Source of the DNA: Opitutus sp. GAS368 | GTDB lineage: Bacteria; Verrucomicrobiota; Verrucomicrobiia; Opitutales; Opitutaceae | DNA length: 64,000 bases | Assembly: GCF_900104925.1 (NCBI RefSeq) | Contig: NZ_LT629735.1 | Coordinates: 3,703,001-3,767,000 of the forward strand | Reading direction: 5' to 3' | In this document: positions 10,301 to 19,217 of the stretch, piece by piece | Layout of the letters: every line of letters starts with the position of its first letter | Numbering within the stretch: position 1 is the first letter of the stretch | Made by a program: the position numbers and the translations under genes | Notes under the pieces: model-generated | What the model saw: the letters and a program-made list of their open reading frames with translations, nothing else | The model's database searches: none | Told to the model about the DNA's origin: nothing

Positions 10301-12859
10301 ATGCACTCCCTTCCGGCTTCCAACCTGCCGCCGCCCAGGCGGCCCGCCTCCCTCTGGTCGATGTCCTTCAAGGTGGCGGGCATCTACGCCGTGCTCGGCT
10401 CGGCCTGGCTTGTTTTCTCCAACCTGGCGGTGGCCGGGCGGGGCGGGATGGCGCCGGAAACCGATTGGCCGCAGACCGCCCAAGGCCTGGGTTTCGTCTG
10501 GGTGACCGCCGCCCTGCTGGTGCTGCTGGTGCGGCATTATCTGCGCTCCTTGCAGCAGGCCGAAAGCCTGCGCTGGGCGGGTGAGCCGCAGTTCCGTTCG
10601 CTCGTGGAGCAGTCGCTGGTGGGCGTCTATCTCATCCAGGACAACCGGTTCGTCTATGTGAATCCCCGCCTCGCGGAAATTTTCGGCTATCCGGCCGACG
10701 ACATCATCAGCAAGCTGACGGTGCCGGACCTGGTCGCGGCCTCGGACCGCGCCCTCGTGGCGGAGAATCTCACCCGGCGACTGACCGGGGAGGTTGCCGG
10801 GCTGAACTATTCCTTCCGGGGGCTGCACGCCTTCGGCTGGCCGTTGCAGCTCGAGGTCTTTGGCAGCCGCATCGACTATCTGGGCCGGCCGGCGATCATC
10901 GGCACCTTGCTGGATGTGACCGACCGGCAGGAAGCCGAGGCGGCGTTGCGCGAAAGTGAGGCACGCTACCGTCTGCTGATTCAGACTGCGCCCGAGGCCA
11001 TCGTGGTGCTGGACGTGGAGCAGGGGCGCTTTGTCGACTACAACCACCAGGCCGAGCTGTTCTTCGACATGCCGCCCGACCAGTTGAATCGTTATGGCTC
11101 GGCGGACCTGAGCCCCAAATTCCAACCCGACGGCCGCCGGTCGGATGAAGTCTCCAAGGCCTATCTGGAGCGGGCGGTGGCCGGAGAAACGCCCGCCTTT
11201 GAATGGATCCACCGCAGCCTCACCGGCCGGGAGATTCCCTGCGAGATCCGGCTGGTGCGCCTGCCGGCGCACGGCCGCACGCTGGTGCGCGGCAGCCTCA
11301 CCGACATCACCGAGCGGCGGCGCACGGCCGAGGCCTTGGCCCGCAGCCAGGAGAATTACCGCCAGCTGTTCGAACAGGCCAACGACGCCATTTTACTCTG
11401 CTCGGCCGACGGCCGGCTGGTGGACGTCAACCGGCACACGGTCAGCATCAGCGGGTTCAGCCGCGAGGAGCTGCTGGCCATGAGCGCGGTTGATATCATC
11501 GCGCCGGAGGATCACGACTACCTGCGCCACTGCCTCGACGAACTGGCGCGGCAGGGCATGCGGTTCAGCACCTACCGTTTCCGCCGCAAGGACGGCTCCA
11601 TCTTTTTCGGCGAGACCAGCACCAAGCTCCTGGCGGACGGCCGCCTGCTCGCGATGGTCCGCGATATCACCGAGCGGCGCCAGGTCGAGGAGCAGAAGCG
11701 CAAGCTCGAGGAAGAGTTGCGGCAGGCGCAGAAATTGCAGGCGATCGGCACGCTGGCCGGCGGCATTGCGCACGACTTCAACAACATTCTCGCCGCCATT
11801 CTCGGCAACGCCCAGCTGTTGAAGATCCAGCTCGCCCCCGAGCACGAGGGTCAGCGCCGGGTTTCGCAGATCCTGGTCGCCAGCAACCGGGCCAAGGATC
11901 TCGTGCAGCAGATCCTGATGTTCAGCCGCCAGCGCGAGCAGGAGCGCCGCGTGCTGGATCTGGCCGCCATCGTCTCCGAGGCGACCCGGCTGATCGAGGT
12001 CACGCTGCCGCCCGCCGTCCGGCTGGAACTCGCCATCCCGCGCGACCTGCCGGTGGTCCTGGCCGACCCGACGCAGATCCACCAGGTGGTCGTCAATCTC
12101 TGCACCAACGCCCAGCACGCCATGCGCGAGCACGGCGGCCTGCTGGAGGTGGCCCTGGCGGTGGTGGCGCTGCCGGAGGAGGGGAGCGAGTCCAAGCCCA
12201 GCTTGCCGGCCGGGCGCTATGTCTGTCTGCGCGTGGCCGACAACGGTCACGGCATGGATGGCGCCACGCTCCAGCGGATCTACGAGCCCTTTTTCACGAC
12301 CAAGGCCGTGGGCGACGGCACGGGCCTGGGCCTGGCCGTCGTGCATGGCATCGTCGAGTCGCACCGCGGCGCCATCGCGGTGAACAGTCATCCCGGCCAG
12401 GGCACCACGTTCCGGCTTTTTTTCCCGGTCCACGACGACCAGCCGGCCCAGCCGGTCAAACCCGCGATAGCGACGGCTTCCGGCCGGAATCAGCACATCG
12501 TTTTTGTGGACGACGAGATGCCGATCGCGGAGGTGGCCAAGGTCATGTTGCCGCGGCTGGGCTACCGGGTGTCGGTTTTCAACAACCCGCGCGATGCCCT
12601 GGATTACGTGCGCGAAAATGCGGCGGATATCGACCTGCTCATGACCGACTTCAGCATGCCCGACATGAACGGCATCGACCTGATCCGCGCGGCGGCGCAG
12701 ATCAGGCCGGGCCTGCCCGCGGTGCTGCTCACCGGCTATGGCCGCCCGATCGATTCGCGGGCCGCGGTCGGGCTCAACATCCGCGAGACCATCAACAAGC
12801 CCTTCACGATGGGAAACCTGGCCGGCGCCATCCAGGGCGCGCTGGGGCCGAAAAAGTGA
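10301..12859 (+). CDS. Multi-PAS hybrid histidine kinase with C-terminal receiver
   Basis: An 852-residue membrane protein. Two hydrophobic segments (about 24-44 and 62-80) flank a short loop and are followed by three PAS domains (about 95-465), each closing with a DITERR-type motif. HisKA follows with H491 in GTLAGGIAHDFNNILAAILG, then HATPase_c (NLCTNAQHAM, DNGHGM, GTGLGLAVVHGIVESH), then a receiver with D783 in LLMTDFSMPDMNG. This is the soluble-signal, complex-sensor type; phosphate may pass from the histidine to its own receiver. The start at ATG 10301 lies 143 bp from divergent ispH. The gene ends 14 bp from a small convergent gene. Signal unknown. Confidence 0.94.
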   Translation: MHSLPASNLPPPRRPASLWSMSFKVAGIYAVLGSAWLVFSNLAVAGRGGMAPETDWPQTAQGLGFVWVTAALLVLLVRHYLRSLQQAESLRWAGEPQFRSLVEQSLVGVYLIQDNRFVYVNPRLAEIFGYPADDIISKLTVPDLVAASDRALVAENLTRRLTGEVAGLNYSFRGLHAFGWPLQLEVFGSRIDYLGRPAIIGTLLDVTDRQEAEAALRESEARYRLLIQTAPEAIVVLDVEQGRFVDYNHQAELFFDMPPDQLNRYGSADLSPKFQPDGRRSDEVSKAYLERAVAGETPAFEWIHRSLTGREIPCEIRLVRLPAHGRTLVRGSLTDITERRRTAEALARSQENYRQLFEQANDAILLCSADGRLVDVNRHTVSISGFSREELLAMSAVDIIAPEDHDYLRHCLDELARQGMRFSTYRFRRKDGSIFFGETSTKLLADGRLLAMVRDITERRQVEEQKRKLEEELRQAQKLQAIGTLAGGIAHDFNNILAAILGNAQLLKIQLAPEHEGQRRVSQILVASNRAKDLVQQILMFSRQREQERRVLDLAAIVSEATRLIEVTLPPAVRLELAIPRDLPVVLADPTQIHQVVVNLCTNAQHAMREHGGLLEVALAVVALPEEGSESKPSLPAGRYVCLRVADNGHGMDGATLQRIYEPFFTTKAVGDGTGLGLAVVHGIVESHRGAIAVNSHPGQGTTFRLFFPVHDDQPAQPVKPAIATASGRNQHIVFVDDEMPIAEVAKVMLPRLGYRVSVFNNPRDALDYVRENAADIDLLMTDFSMPDMNGIDLIRAAAQIRPGLPAVLLTGYGRPIDSRAAVGLNIRETINKPFTMGNLAGAIQGALGPKK

Positions 12860-12873
12860 CGGGCCGCCGCGGC

Positions 12874-13089
12874 TCAGTCGCCGCCGGCATCACGCTCGAA
12901 AAATCCCTCCCGCTCGAGGATGCGCATGGCCTGCTCCGTGGCGGCCTTGCGGTCTGCGGGGACCAGGCCGGCATGGTTCATGGTCAGGAACTCGGCGATC
13001 CCCGCCTTGGCCTCGTCACGCTTGGTGACTCCGGCGAGAAAATCGTCGGCTTGGTCACAGATTGAGGCGACTATGCCTTGCAAATCCAT
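12874..13089 (-). CDS. Small soluble protein of unknown function
   Basis: A 71-residue acidic, helix-rich protein beginning MDLQGIVASICDQADDFLAG. No cofactor motif and no signal peptide. A perfect TATAAT lies at 13096-13101 on the minus strand with only six bases between it and the ATG, so the transcript could be leaderless or nearly so. A GGGGG run also sits just upstream. It is convergent with the kinase gene (14 bp apart) and lies downstream of alaS on the same strand, separated by a composite repeat. I do not recognise the family, but the codon pattern and the promoter support a real gene. Confidence 0.6.
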   Translation of the reverse strand: MDLQGIVASICDQADDFLAGVTKRDEAKAGIAEFLTMNHAGLVPADRKAATEQAMRILEREGFFERDAGGD

Positions 13090-13095
13090 GCCCCC

Positions 13096-13101
13096 ATTAT
13101 A
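13096..13101 (-). promoter_or_regulatory. TATAAT -10 element just upstream of the small gene at 12874-13089
   Basis: A perfect -10 hexamer on the minus strand with six bases between it and the ATG at 13089. The -35 position is poor. It suggests a near-leaderless transcript. Confidence 0.4.
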
Positions 13102-13135
13102 CCGGCACGGACCGTCCAGGTTCCAGCCGGGAATA

Positions 13136-13225
13136 GGGTAGGGCAAGTCGTCCCGACGAGCCGCGGCTCAGCTGGAGCTGAGCCCTCCACCGATCCAAGC
13201 GGGATCAGCGATCCCGAGCTACAGT
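13136..13225. repeat. Composite intergenic inverted repeat (GTAGGGC family joined to another)
   Basis: The left half, GTAGGGCAAGTCGTCCCGAC through CCGCGGCTCA, matches half of the hairpin at 56546-56599 almost exactly when that is read on the opposite strand. The right half is different: a CAGCTGGAGCTGAG palindrome and GGGATCAGCGATCCC. So this is a chimera of two or three repeat kinds, sitting between alaS and a small gene. Confidence 0.75.
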
Positions 13226-15903
13226 TTCAGCGCGTCGGCGAGCTTCGTGGCGTCGCCGCCGCCACCCTGGGCATAGTCGGGCTTGCCGCCGCCCTTACCG
13301 CCGAGCTTGCCGGCGAGGCCGCCGATAAGTTTGCCGGCCGACTGCCCGGCCGTGATGGCCTCGGGCGAGCAATAGGCGACCAGGCTGACCTTGCCGTCCA
13401 TGAGCGCGCCGAGTTGCACCACGGCACCGGCGCCCACCTTGTGCAGCACCTGGCTGCCGAGCGAGCGGAGGGCTTCGGTGTTTTCGGCGGTGACGATGGC
13501 GGAGACCCACTTGAGGCCGTCCTTGGTCACAGCGGTGGTCGCGAGCTCCCCGGCGAGGCCGGCGGAAGCCTTGGCCTCGAAAGCCTTCAGCTTCTTCTCG
13601 AGTTCCTTCTGGTGATTGAGAACCGATTCCAGCTTGGCCGCGACGTCGTGCGGGCCGGAGCTGAGCCGCGCGTTGACGGCCTTGAGGGCCGCCTCCTCGT
13701 GGGCGATGAAGTCGAGCGCGGCCTGGCCGGCGACGGCCTCGATGCGGCGGGTGCCGGCGGCAATGGCCATCTCGGCGACGATCTTGATGACCCCGATCTC
13801 GCCGGTGGTGGTCACGTGCGTGCCACCGCAAAGTTCCTTGGAGAAGCCGCCGATGTCGACGAGGCGGACGCGCTTGCCGTATTTGTCGCCGAAGAAGGCG
13901 AGGACGTCGGCCGGCTTCTTGTCGTAGTCGATCTCCGCCGAGACGACGGGGGAGTTGTCGATGACCTTCTCGTTGATGAGCTGTTCGCACTCCTTGAGCT
14001 GGGCCTGGGTGAGCTGCTCGAAGTGGGTGAAATCGAAGCGCATCCGGTCGGGCGTCTTGTGCGTGCCAAACTGGCGGACGTGCGTGCCGAGCATCTTGCG
14101 CAGGGCCCAATGGATCAGGTGGGCGGCGGAGTGGTGGCGGTTGATGGCACGACGGCGGTTGAAATCGACGTGCAATGTGGCTGATGTCCCAACGGCCGGC
14201 ACGGAGGCCGGCCCTCCAATTTTGTGCAGATGACGGCCGGACTTGTCCTTGATCGTGTCGAGGATGTCGATCTTCACGCCATTGATCAGCGCATGGCCGG
14301 TATCGCCGACCTGGCCGCCCATCTCGCCGTAGAAAGGCGTCTGGTCGAAGACGAGATAGGTGTCCTTCTCGGTCTTCACCACGTCCACGAGCCTGGCGTG
14401 CGTCGCGTGGGTGGCATCGATCTCGTAGCCGACGAACTTGGTCGCATCGACCACGGCATCGCCCTCGGTGGAAGCGACGATGACATCGGTCTTCCGCGCT
14501 GCACGGCCGCGATTGCGCTGTTCTTCCATCAGTTCCTCGAAACCATCGAGGTCAGTCGACAGGCCGCGTTCCGCGGCGAGCAACTGGGTCATGTCGAGCG
14601 GGAAGCCGTAGGTGTCGTAGAGTTCAAAGGCCGCTTCGCCGGAGATTTCGCCGTCAGTGGCGGCCTTGTTGAAGATCTGGAGGCCTTTATCGAGGGTGCG
14701 GCCGAAGGATTCCTCCTCCGCGCGGATGGCCTTCTCGATCATGACGCGCTGGGTCTTGAGTTCGTGGAAAACGCCGCCGAGGGACACGACGACGGGCGCG
14801 ACGAGCTGCTCGAGGAAGCCGATTTTAAGGCCGAGGTTTTTTCGACCATACATGATGCCGCGGCGAAGGATGCGGCGGATGACGTAGTTTCGATCGGCGT
14901 TGCCGGGCAGAATGCCGTCGGCAATGGCGCAGCTTACGCAGCGGGCATGGTCGGCGAGAACGCGGAATGCGACGTCGACCTGTTGCTGTTCGCTCAGACT
15001 GGTGCGCTCAGTAGGGACGCTGCCTGTGTAGCGTTTCGGGCTGCCGGCCTGCGCGGTGAGCTGCTCGATTTCGTCGAAGGTCGGCTTGAAGACGTCGGCG
15101 TTGTAGTTCGACGGTTCGGCGGAGAAGTCCTTGAAGCCCTTCGTCGTGGCGTGGATGCCGGCGACGCGCTCGAAGCCCATGCCGGTATCGACGTGCTTGG
15201 CCGCGAGGGGCGCGAAAGTGCCGTCGGCGTTCGCGTTGAACTGGATGAAGACGTGGTTCCAGATCTCGATGCAGCGCGGCGACGAGCTGTTCACGAGCGC
15301 GCGGCCGGCCTTCTCGTCGTCGGAGGGCAGGAGGTTGAAATGGATCTCGGAGCACGGGCCGCAGGGGCCGGTGTCGCCCATCATCCAGAAATTGTCCTTC
15401 TTGTTGCCGTTGACGATGTGCACGGCGGGGTCGAGGCCGGCCGCCTTGAAGATGTCCGCCCAGATGTCGTAGGCCTCCTGGTCGAAGTCGGACGGGTCGC
15501 CCTTCTGCTTGTCGGGCGAGTAGACGGTGGCGAAAAGACGCTTCGGCGGGATGCCCCAGGCCTTGGTCAGCAGCTCCCAGCCCCAGGTGAGCGAGTCCTG
15601 CTTGAAGTAATCGCCGAAGGACCAGTTGCCGAGCATCTCGAACATCGTGTGGTGGTAGGTATCGAAGCCGACGTCCTCGAGGTCGTTGTGCTTGCCGCCG
15701 GCGCGGATGCATTTCTGGGTGTCGGCCACGCGTTTCCACGGGGCGGTCTGGTCACCGAGGAAGTAGGGCACGAACTGGTTCATGCCGGCGTTCGTGAACA
15801 GCAGGTTGGGGGCCGTCGGCATGAGCGAGGACGACGGCACGATGGCGTGCTGCTTCGACTTGAAGAAATCGAGGAACGACGAACGGATCTGGGCGGAGGT
15901 CAT
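13219..15903 (-). CDS. alaS: Alanyl-tRNA synthetase
   Basis: An 894-residue class II synthetase that charges tRNA-Ala. The catalytic core starts TSAQIRSSFLDFFKSKQHAI, with PSSSLMP, LLFTNAGMNQF and GDTGPCGPCSEI. The editing domain has the zinc-binding pair HHSAAHLIHW and ELCGGTHVTTTGEIG. A C-terminal DHHA1 domain follows, with a coiled coil and a Gly-rich end (GGKGGGKPDYAQGGG). Length is normal (E. coli 876). An odd feature is that a GC palindrome (14194-14213) is read in frame as GGPASVPAVG between the core and the editing domain. The start at 15903 matches the family; the frame is open upstream but reads through repeat sequence. Confidence 0.97.
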   Translation of the reverse strand: MTSAQIRSSFLDFFKSKQHAIVPSSSLMPTAPNLLFTNAGMNQFVPYFLGDQTAPWKRVADTQKCIRAGGKHNDLEDVGFDTYHHTMFEMLGNWSFGDYFKQDSLTWGWELLTKAWGIPPKRLFATVYSPDKQKGDPSDFDQEAYDIWADIFKAAGLDPAVHIVNGNKKDNFWMMGDTGPCGPCSEIHFNLLPSDDEKAGRALVNSSSPRCIEIWNHVFIQFNANADGTFAPLAAKHVDTGMGFERVAGIHATTKGFKDFSAEPSNYNADVFKPTFDEIEQLTAQAGSPKRYTGSVPTERTSLSEQQQVDVAFRVLADHARCVSCAIADGILPGNADRNYVIRRILRRGIMYGRKNLGLKIGFLEQLVAPVVVSLGGVFHELKTQRVMIEKAIRAEEESFGRTLDKGLQIFNKAATDGEISGEAAFELYDTYGFPLDMTQLLAAERGLSTDLDGFEELMEEQRNRGRAARKTDVIVASTEGDAVVDATKFVGYEIDATHATHARLVDVVKTEKDTYLVFDQTPFYGEMGGQVGDTGHALINGVKIDILDTIKDKSGRHLHKIGGPASVPAVGTSATLHVDFNRRRAINRHHSAAHLIHWALRKMLGTHVRQFGTHKTPDRMRFDFTHFEQLTQAQLKECEQLINEKVIDNSPVVSAEIDYDKKPADVLAFFGDKYGKRVRLVDIGGFSKELCGGTHVTTTGEIGVIKIVAEMAIAAGTRRIEAVAGQAALDFIAHEEAALKAVNARLSSGPHDVAAKLESVLNHQKELEKKLKAFEAKASAGLAGELATTAVTKDGLKWVSAIVTAENTEALRSLGSQVLHKVGAGAVVQLGALMDGKVSLVAYCSPEAITAGQSAGKLIGGLAGKLGGKGGGKPDYAQGGGGDATKLADALKL
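14194..14213. repeat. GC palindrome inside alaS
   Basis: The sequence CGGCCGGCACGGAGGCCGGC has arms GGCCGGC and GCCGGCC around a five-base loop when one further base is included. It is flanked by AACG and CCTCCAATT and is read in frame as Gly-Pro-Ala-Ser-Val-Pro-Ala-Val-Gly in AlaRS. Its style is that of an intergenic repeat and not of coding sequence. Confidence 0.6.
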
Positions 15904-16342
15904 GAAGCGGAGGACTGAGGACACCCTCCTTCGCCAAGGCTTCTGCCTTCGCTGAAGCCATGGCGGACAAGTCGGAGGGCAGGGAGAACTGAAGACAGAG
16001 GACGGGGTGCGGGAAGGCAAGTTGGAAGGATGGGATTCCCGGCCGGGGTGGTGAGCCACCAGGCAGCCCGGGATGCGGGCCGGTAGTGGGTCAGTTTGAT
16101 GTGGGTCGGGCTTTATGCCGACATTCCACGCGACCTGTCGGGGATAAACCCCGCCTACAACACCGAAGAAACCAAACTGACCCACTACCGGCGGGCGTGG
16201 ATGCTTGCGTTGGCCGGGGCTGCCCGCTATCCGTCATCCTGCGCGACGCAGACATGGCCAGCTCCTGCGTTTTGCCCGTGAAAAATTTCCTCCAGTCACC
16301 GCGGCGGTTCCCCGCCAATGCCCATCTCGCTGGAGGAGGGAC
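15904..16342. other. 439-bp intergenic region with a nested inverted repeat
   Basis: The gap between divergent alaS and the solute-binding-domain kinase. It holds the nested repeat at 16079-16190 and, at its right end, the strong ribosome binding site of the kinase. The part next to alaS (15904-16078) shows several short GC-rich self-complementary stretches (CCCGGCCGGGG near 16037) but no gene. Confidence 0.7.
16079..16190. repeat. Nested inverted repeat, 19-bp perfect outer arms
   Basis: Outer arms CCGGTAGTGGGTCAGTTTG (16079-16097) and its exact complement at 16172-16190. Inside lies an element GTCGGGCTTTATGCCGACA, then TGTCGGGGATAAACCCCGCC, then TACAA, which recurs at 54083-54142 without those outer arms. 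No gene lies inside. Confidence 0.9.
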
Positions 16343-18757
16343 ATGAAAGCGCGACGACGGCCGGTGATGCTGCTCCTTGGCCTGAGCGCGCTGGTTTTGG
16401 CCGTGTCAGCCGCAAGCGAGACCGGGCACCCGTTGCTGTTCGTGAGCGACGCCAGCTATCCGCCCATCACCTATCTGGACAGAGGGACGCCCAGGGGAGT
16501 GGCCGTGGACATCGTGCAGGCGCTCGGCCGGCGGATGCACCGCCCGATCGAGATCCGGATGATGCCATGGCAGGAAGCGCAGGACATGGTCCTGCGCGGC
16601 GAGGCGGACGCGTTGTTCCCGATGAGCATCACGGAAGCCCGCCGGCAGACCTATGACTTCAGCGAACCGCTGCTGGACCTGCAGTTCGCCATTTTCACCC
16701 GGGCTTCACGGGCCGGCATCGCCGGCATGGCGGATCTGCCTGGCCTGCGGGTGGGTGTCACCAGCGGCGGCTTGCCCCGGCAACTCCTGCAGCCGGACCC
16801 GCGCATCCGGCTGGTCATCGTCGAGGAGTATTCCGCGGGATTCCAAATGCTCAAGGACGGCAGGCTCGATGCGGTCGTCGCCGACCGCTGGGTCGGCACC
16901 TACGAACTGGCGGAACGCGGCATCGATGGCGTCAAGATCAGCCCCGAGCCGGTGGCGAACCTGCAGGGGGCCGTGGCGGTGAAGCGCGGCCGGGCCGCAG
17001 AACTGGCGGCCATCAATGCCGCGCTCCGGCAAATACGGGCCGACGGCACGCTCGCCCGCATCATCCAGGACTGGCAGCCGAAGGAGGTCCTCTTCCTGAC
17101 CCGCGAGCAAGTGAACCGCTGGGGCGCCGTCGCGGCTTTCGGCCTTCTGCTCCTGCTGCTGGGTGTGGTGGTGACCCGGGTGATCGATTTGAGGCGGAAG
17201 GTGGCGGCCCATCGCGCGGCCGAGAACCGCATCAACACCCTCAACCAGCGTCTGTCCCTTGCGACCCGGGCGGCGGGCATCGGCATCTGGGATTGGGAGG
17301 TGCCGACCAACGTTCTCATCTGGGACGATGAGATGCATCGCCTTTTTGGCTCGAAGCGGGAGAATTTCAACGGGGCCTACGAGGCGTGGGTGCGCGCCCT
17401 GCACCCCGCCGACCAGGAGCGGGCGCAGGCGGAGGTCCAGGATGCCTTGCGCAGCCGGAAACCATTCCACACCGAATTCCGGATCATCCGGGCCGACGGA
17501 GCCGTGCGCACGATCAAGGCGCTGGCCGAGGTGTTTGTAGGCCCCGACGGGCGGCCGCAGCGCATGGTCGGGGTGAATTACGACATCACGGAACAGAAGG
17601 AACTGGAGGAAAAATTTCTGCGGGCGCAGCGCCTGGACGCCATCGGCACCCTGGCCGGCGGCATCGCCCACGATCTGAACAACGTGCTGGCGCCGATCCT
17701 CACCGCGGTGCAACTGCTGCAGATGGACCTTTCACCCGAGCGGCGCGCGCGGCTGCTCGAGACACTCGAGAGCAGCGCGCAGCGGGGCGCCGGCATGATC
17801 CGGCAGGTGCTGATGTTCGTCCGCGGGGTCGACGGCGACCGGGTCCGGCTCAATCCGCCGGAGCTCGTGCGGGAGATCGAGCACATGATCCGGGACACTT
17901 TTCCCCGCGCCATCGTGATCGAGAGCGCCGTGGCGGCCGACTGCAGTCCCGTTCTGGGCGACGCCACGCAACTGCAGCAGGTCTTGCTCAACCTCTGCGT
18001 CAATGCGCGCGATGCGATGCCCGGAGGCGGCCGGCTCACCCTCATCGCGGCCAATGTCCCGGTGGACGCGTCCCAGGCCGGCCGATATCCCGGGGCCCGG
18101 CCCGGCCCGCACGTGCTCCTCCAGGTCACCGACACGGGCGGGGGTATACCACCGGCCATCAGCGCCAGGATTTTCGATCCCTTCTTTACGACGAAGGGCC
18201 AGGGCCAGGGCACCGGCCTCGGCTTGTCCACCGTGCAGGCCATCGTGAAAAGCCACGGCGGATTTGTGCAGGTTGACAGCGAACCCGGGCGCGGTTCGAC
18301 CTTCAAGATCCTCCTGCCCGCCGCCGGCGGCGAGACCGCTGAATCCGCGCCGCCCGCCAGCGAACCGCCGTCCGGCGCGCTGCCGCGCGGCAACGGTGAG
18401 CTGGTGCTGATCGTGGACGATGAGGAGACGATCCGCCAGGTGACCAAGAACACCCTGGAGGCCTTTGGCTACCGCGTGCTCCTGGCCCAGAATGGCGCCG
18501 AGGCGGTTGCGCTGTTCACGGAGCACGGCGACGTCGCGGTCGTGCTCATCGACATGATGATGCCCGTGATGGACGGTTCGACGGCGATCCTTGCGATGCA
18601 TCGCATCCGTCCGGACGCGCCGGTGATCGCCACCAGCGGGCTGACTTCGATGCGCGATCTCGCCGCGAGCATTCCCGGCAAGGTGAAGCATCACCTGCAA
18701 AAGCCCTATACCGCGGAGAAGCTGCTGCAAACGATCCACCAGGCGCTTCAAAGCTGA
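16343..18757 (+). CDS. Hybrid histidine kinase with periplasmic solute-binding sensor domain
   Basis: An 804-residue protein. A signal sequence (about 1-24) precedes a family 3 solute-binding domain (about 28-245; LFVSDASYPPITYLDRG, GVAVDIVQALG, SGGLPRQLL). These clamshells bind amino acids or similar small solutes. One TM helix (about 260-282) leads to a PAS domain, HisKA with H443 in GTLAGGIAHDLNNVLAPILT, HATPase_c (NLCVNARDAMPGGG, GTGLGLSTVQAIVKSHGG) and a receiver with D737 in VVLIDMMMPVMDG. The design resembles the BvgS/EvgS group but has one solute-binding domain. The ATG at 16343 follows GGAGGAGGGAC, a strong Shine-Dalgarno. No transporter is adjacent. Confidence 0.95.
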   Translation: MKARRRPVMLLLGLSALVLAVSAASETGHPLLFVSDASYPPITYLDRGTPRGVAVDIVQALGRRMHRPIEIRMMPWQEAQDMVLRGEADALFPMSITEARRQTYDFSEPLLDLQFAIFTRASRAGIAGMADLPGLRVGVTSGGLPRQLLQPDPRIRLVIVEEYSAGFQMLKDGRLDAVVADRWVGTYELAERGIDGVKISPEPVANLQGAVAVKRGRAAELAAINAALRQIRADGTLARIIQDWQPKEVLFLTREQVNRWGAVAAFGLLLLLLGVVVTRVIDLRRKVAAHRAAENRINTLNQRLSLATRAAGIGIWDWEVPTNVLIWDDEMHRLFGSKRENFNGAYEAWVRALHPADQERAQAEVQDALRSRKPFHTEFRIIRADGAVRTIKALAEVFVGPDGRPQRMVGVNYDITEQKELEEKFLRAQRLDAIGTLAGGIAHDLNNVLAPILTAVQLLQMDLSPERRARLLETLESSAQRGAGMIRQVLMFVRGVDGDRVRLNPPELVREIEHMIRDTFPRAIVIESAVAADCSPVLGDATQLQQVLLNLCVNARDAMPGGGRLTLIAANVPVDASQAGRYPGARPGPHVLLQVTDTGGGIPPAISARIFDPFFTTKGQGQGTGLGLSTVQAIVKSHGGFVQVDSEPGRGSTFKILLPAAGGETAESAPPASEPPSGALPRGNGELVLIVDDEETIRQVTKNTLEAFGYRVLLAQNGAEAVALFTEHGDVAVVLIDMMMPVMDGSTAILAMHRIRPDAPVIATSGLTSMRDLAASIPGKVKHHLQKPYTAEKLLQTIHQALQS

Positions 18758-18890
18758 GCCAGATTCTGGCAGTTGAAGTTCACGCCATTCGCCAGCGGCC
18801 CAGGGCCAGGTGGAGTGCGCTGGCCCCCGGCACGCTTCAGGGTGTTCGCTCCCCAACACGCTGGTTTGAGAGCGGCCGCCCGAAAGCGCG

Positions 18891-18909
18891 TTGAGGTCAA
18901 CGCGCTCGA
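18891..18909. promoter_or_regulatory. Palindrome GCGCGTTGAGGTCAACGCG, possible operator
   Basis: Arms CGCGTTGA and TCAACGCG around GG, lying in the gap before the XRE-receiver gene. XRE proteins often bind short palindromes near their own genes, so self-regulation is possible. There is no second copy to strengthen the case. Confidence 0.4.
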
Positions 18910-19201
18910 CCTTTAAGTGCGTTCACTTTCGAGTGAAAGGCGGTTTGACTGCAAGAGTCCGGCTGAGCGATTGAAAGGTTGGGGTGTCTAAGGCCGGAAG
19001 AACCTAGGTCACCACCTACTTGCCAACCGATGACAGAGGAATTATTCTGCGGCTACGTATACGATATAAGAATCGGGCAGCAAGACCCTGAATGCCCCCC
19101 TGATTCATTGCGGCTGCCAACGTGTGTGAGGCGATGCCGCACAGAAGCGGGAACAGGGTGCCGGTCCCAATTTGTCACTCATAGTCTATTGAAGCCATTG
19201 T

Positions 19202-19207
19202 TATAAT
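19202..19207 (+). promoter_or_regulatory. TATAAT -10 element just upstream of the XRE-receiver start
   Basis: A perfect -10 hexamer ending 10 bases before the GTG start at 19218. No good -35 lies 16-18 bp upstream (TCATAG there; TTGTCA at 19172 is too far). If used, the transcript would start within a few bases of the start codon. Confidence 0.45.
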
Positions 19208-19217
19208 ACCTGCGCAA

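Larger units (their letters stand above)
18758..19217. other. 460-bp intergenic region upstream of the XRE-receiver gene
   Basis: No convincing gene: the small frames here lack ribosome binding sites and have poor composition. Base composition falls toward the right end (AATTATTCTGCGGC, TTATAATACC). It contains a perfect TATAAT at 19202-19207 and short direct motifs such as CGCGTTGAGGTCAACGCGC near 18890, a 9-bp palindrome that could be an operator. Nothing else could be supported. Confidence 0.6.

Noticed and set aside
18979-19206. A 75-codon frame in the gap before the XRE-receiver gene
   Set aside because: No ribosome binding site, cysteine- and proline-rich shadow composition, and its end overlaps the TATAAT element.
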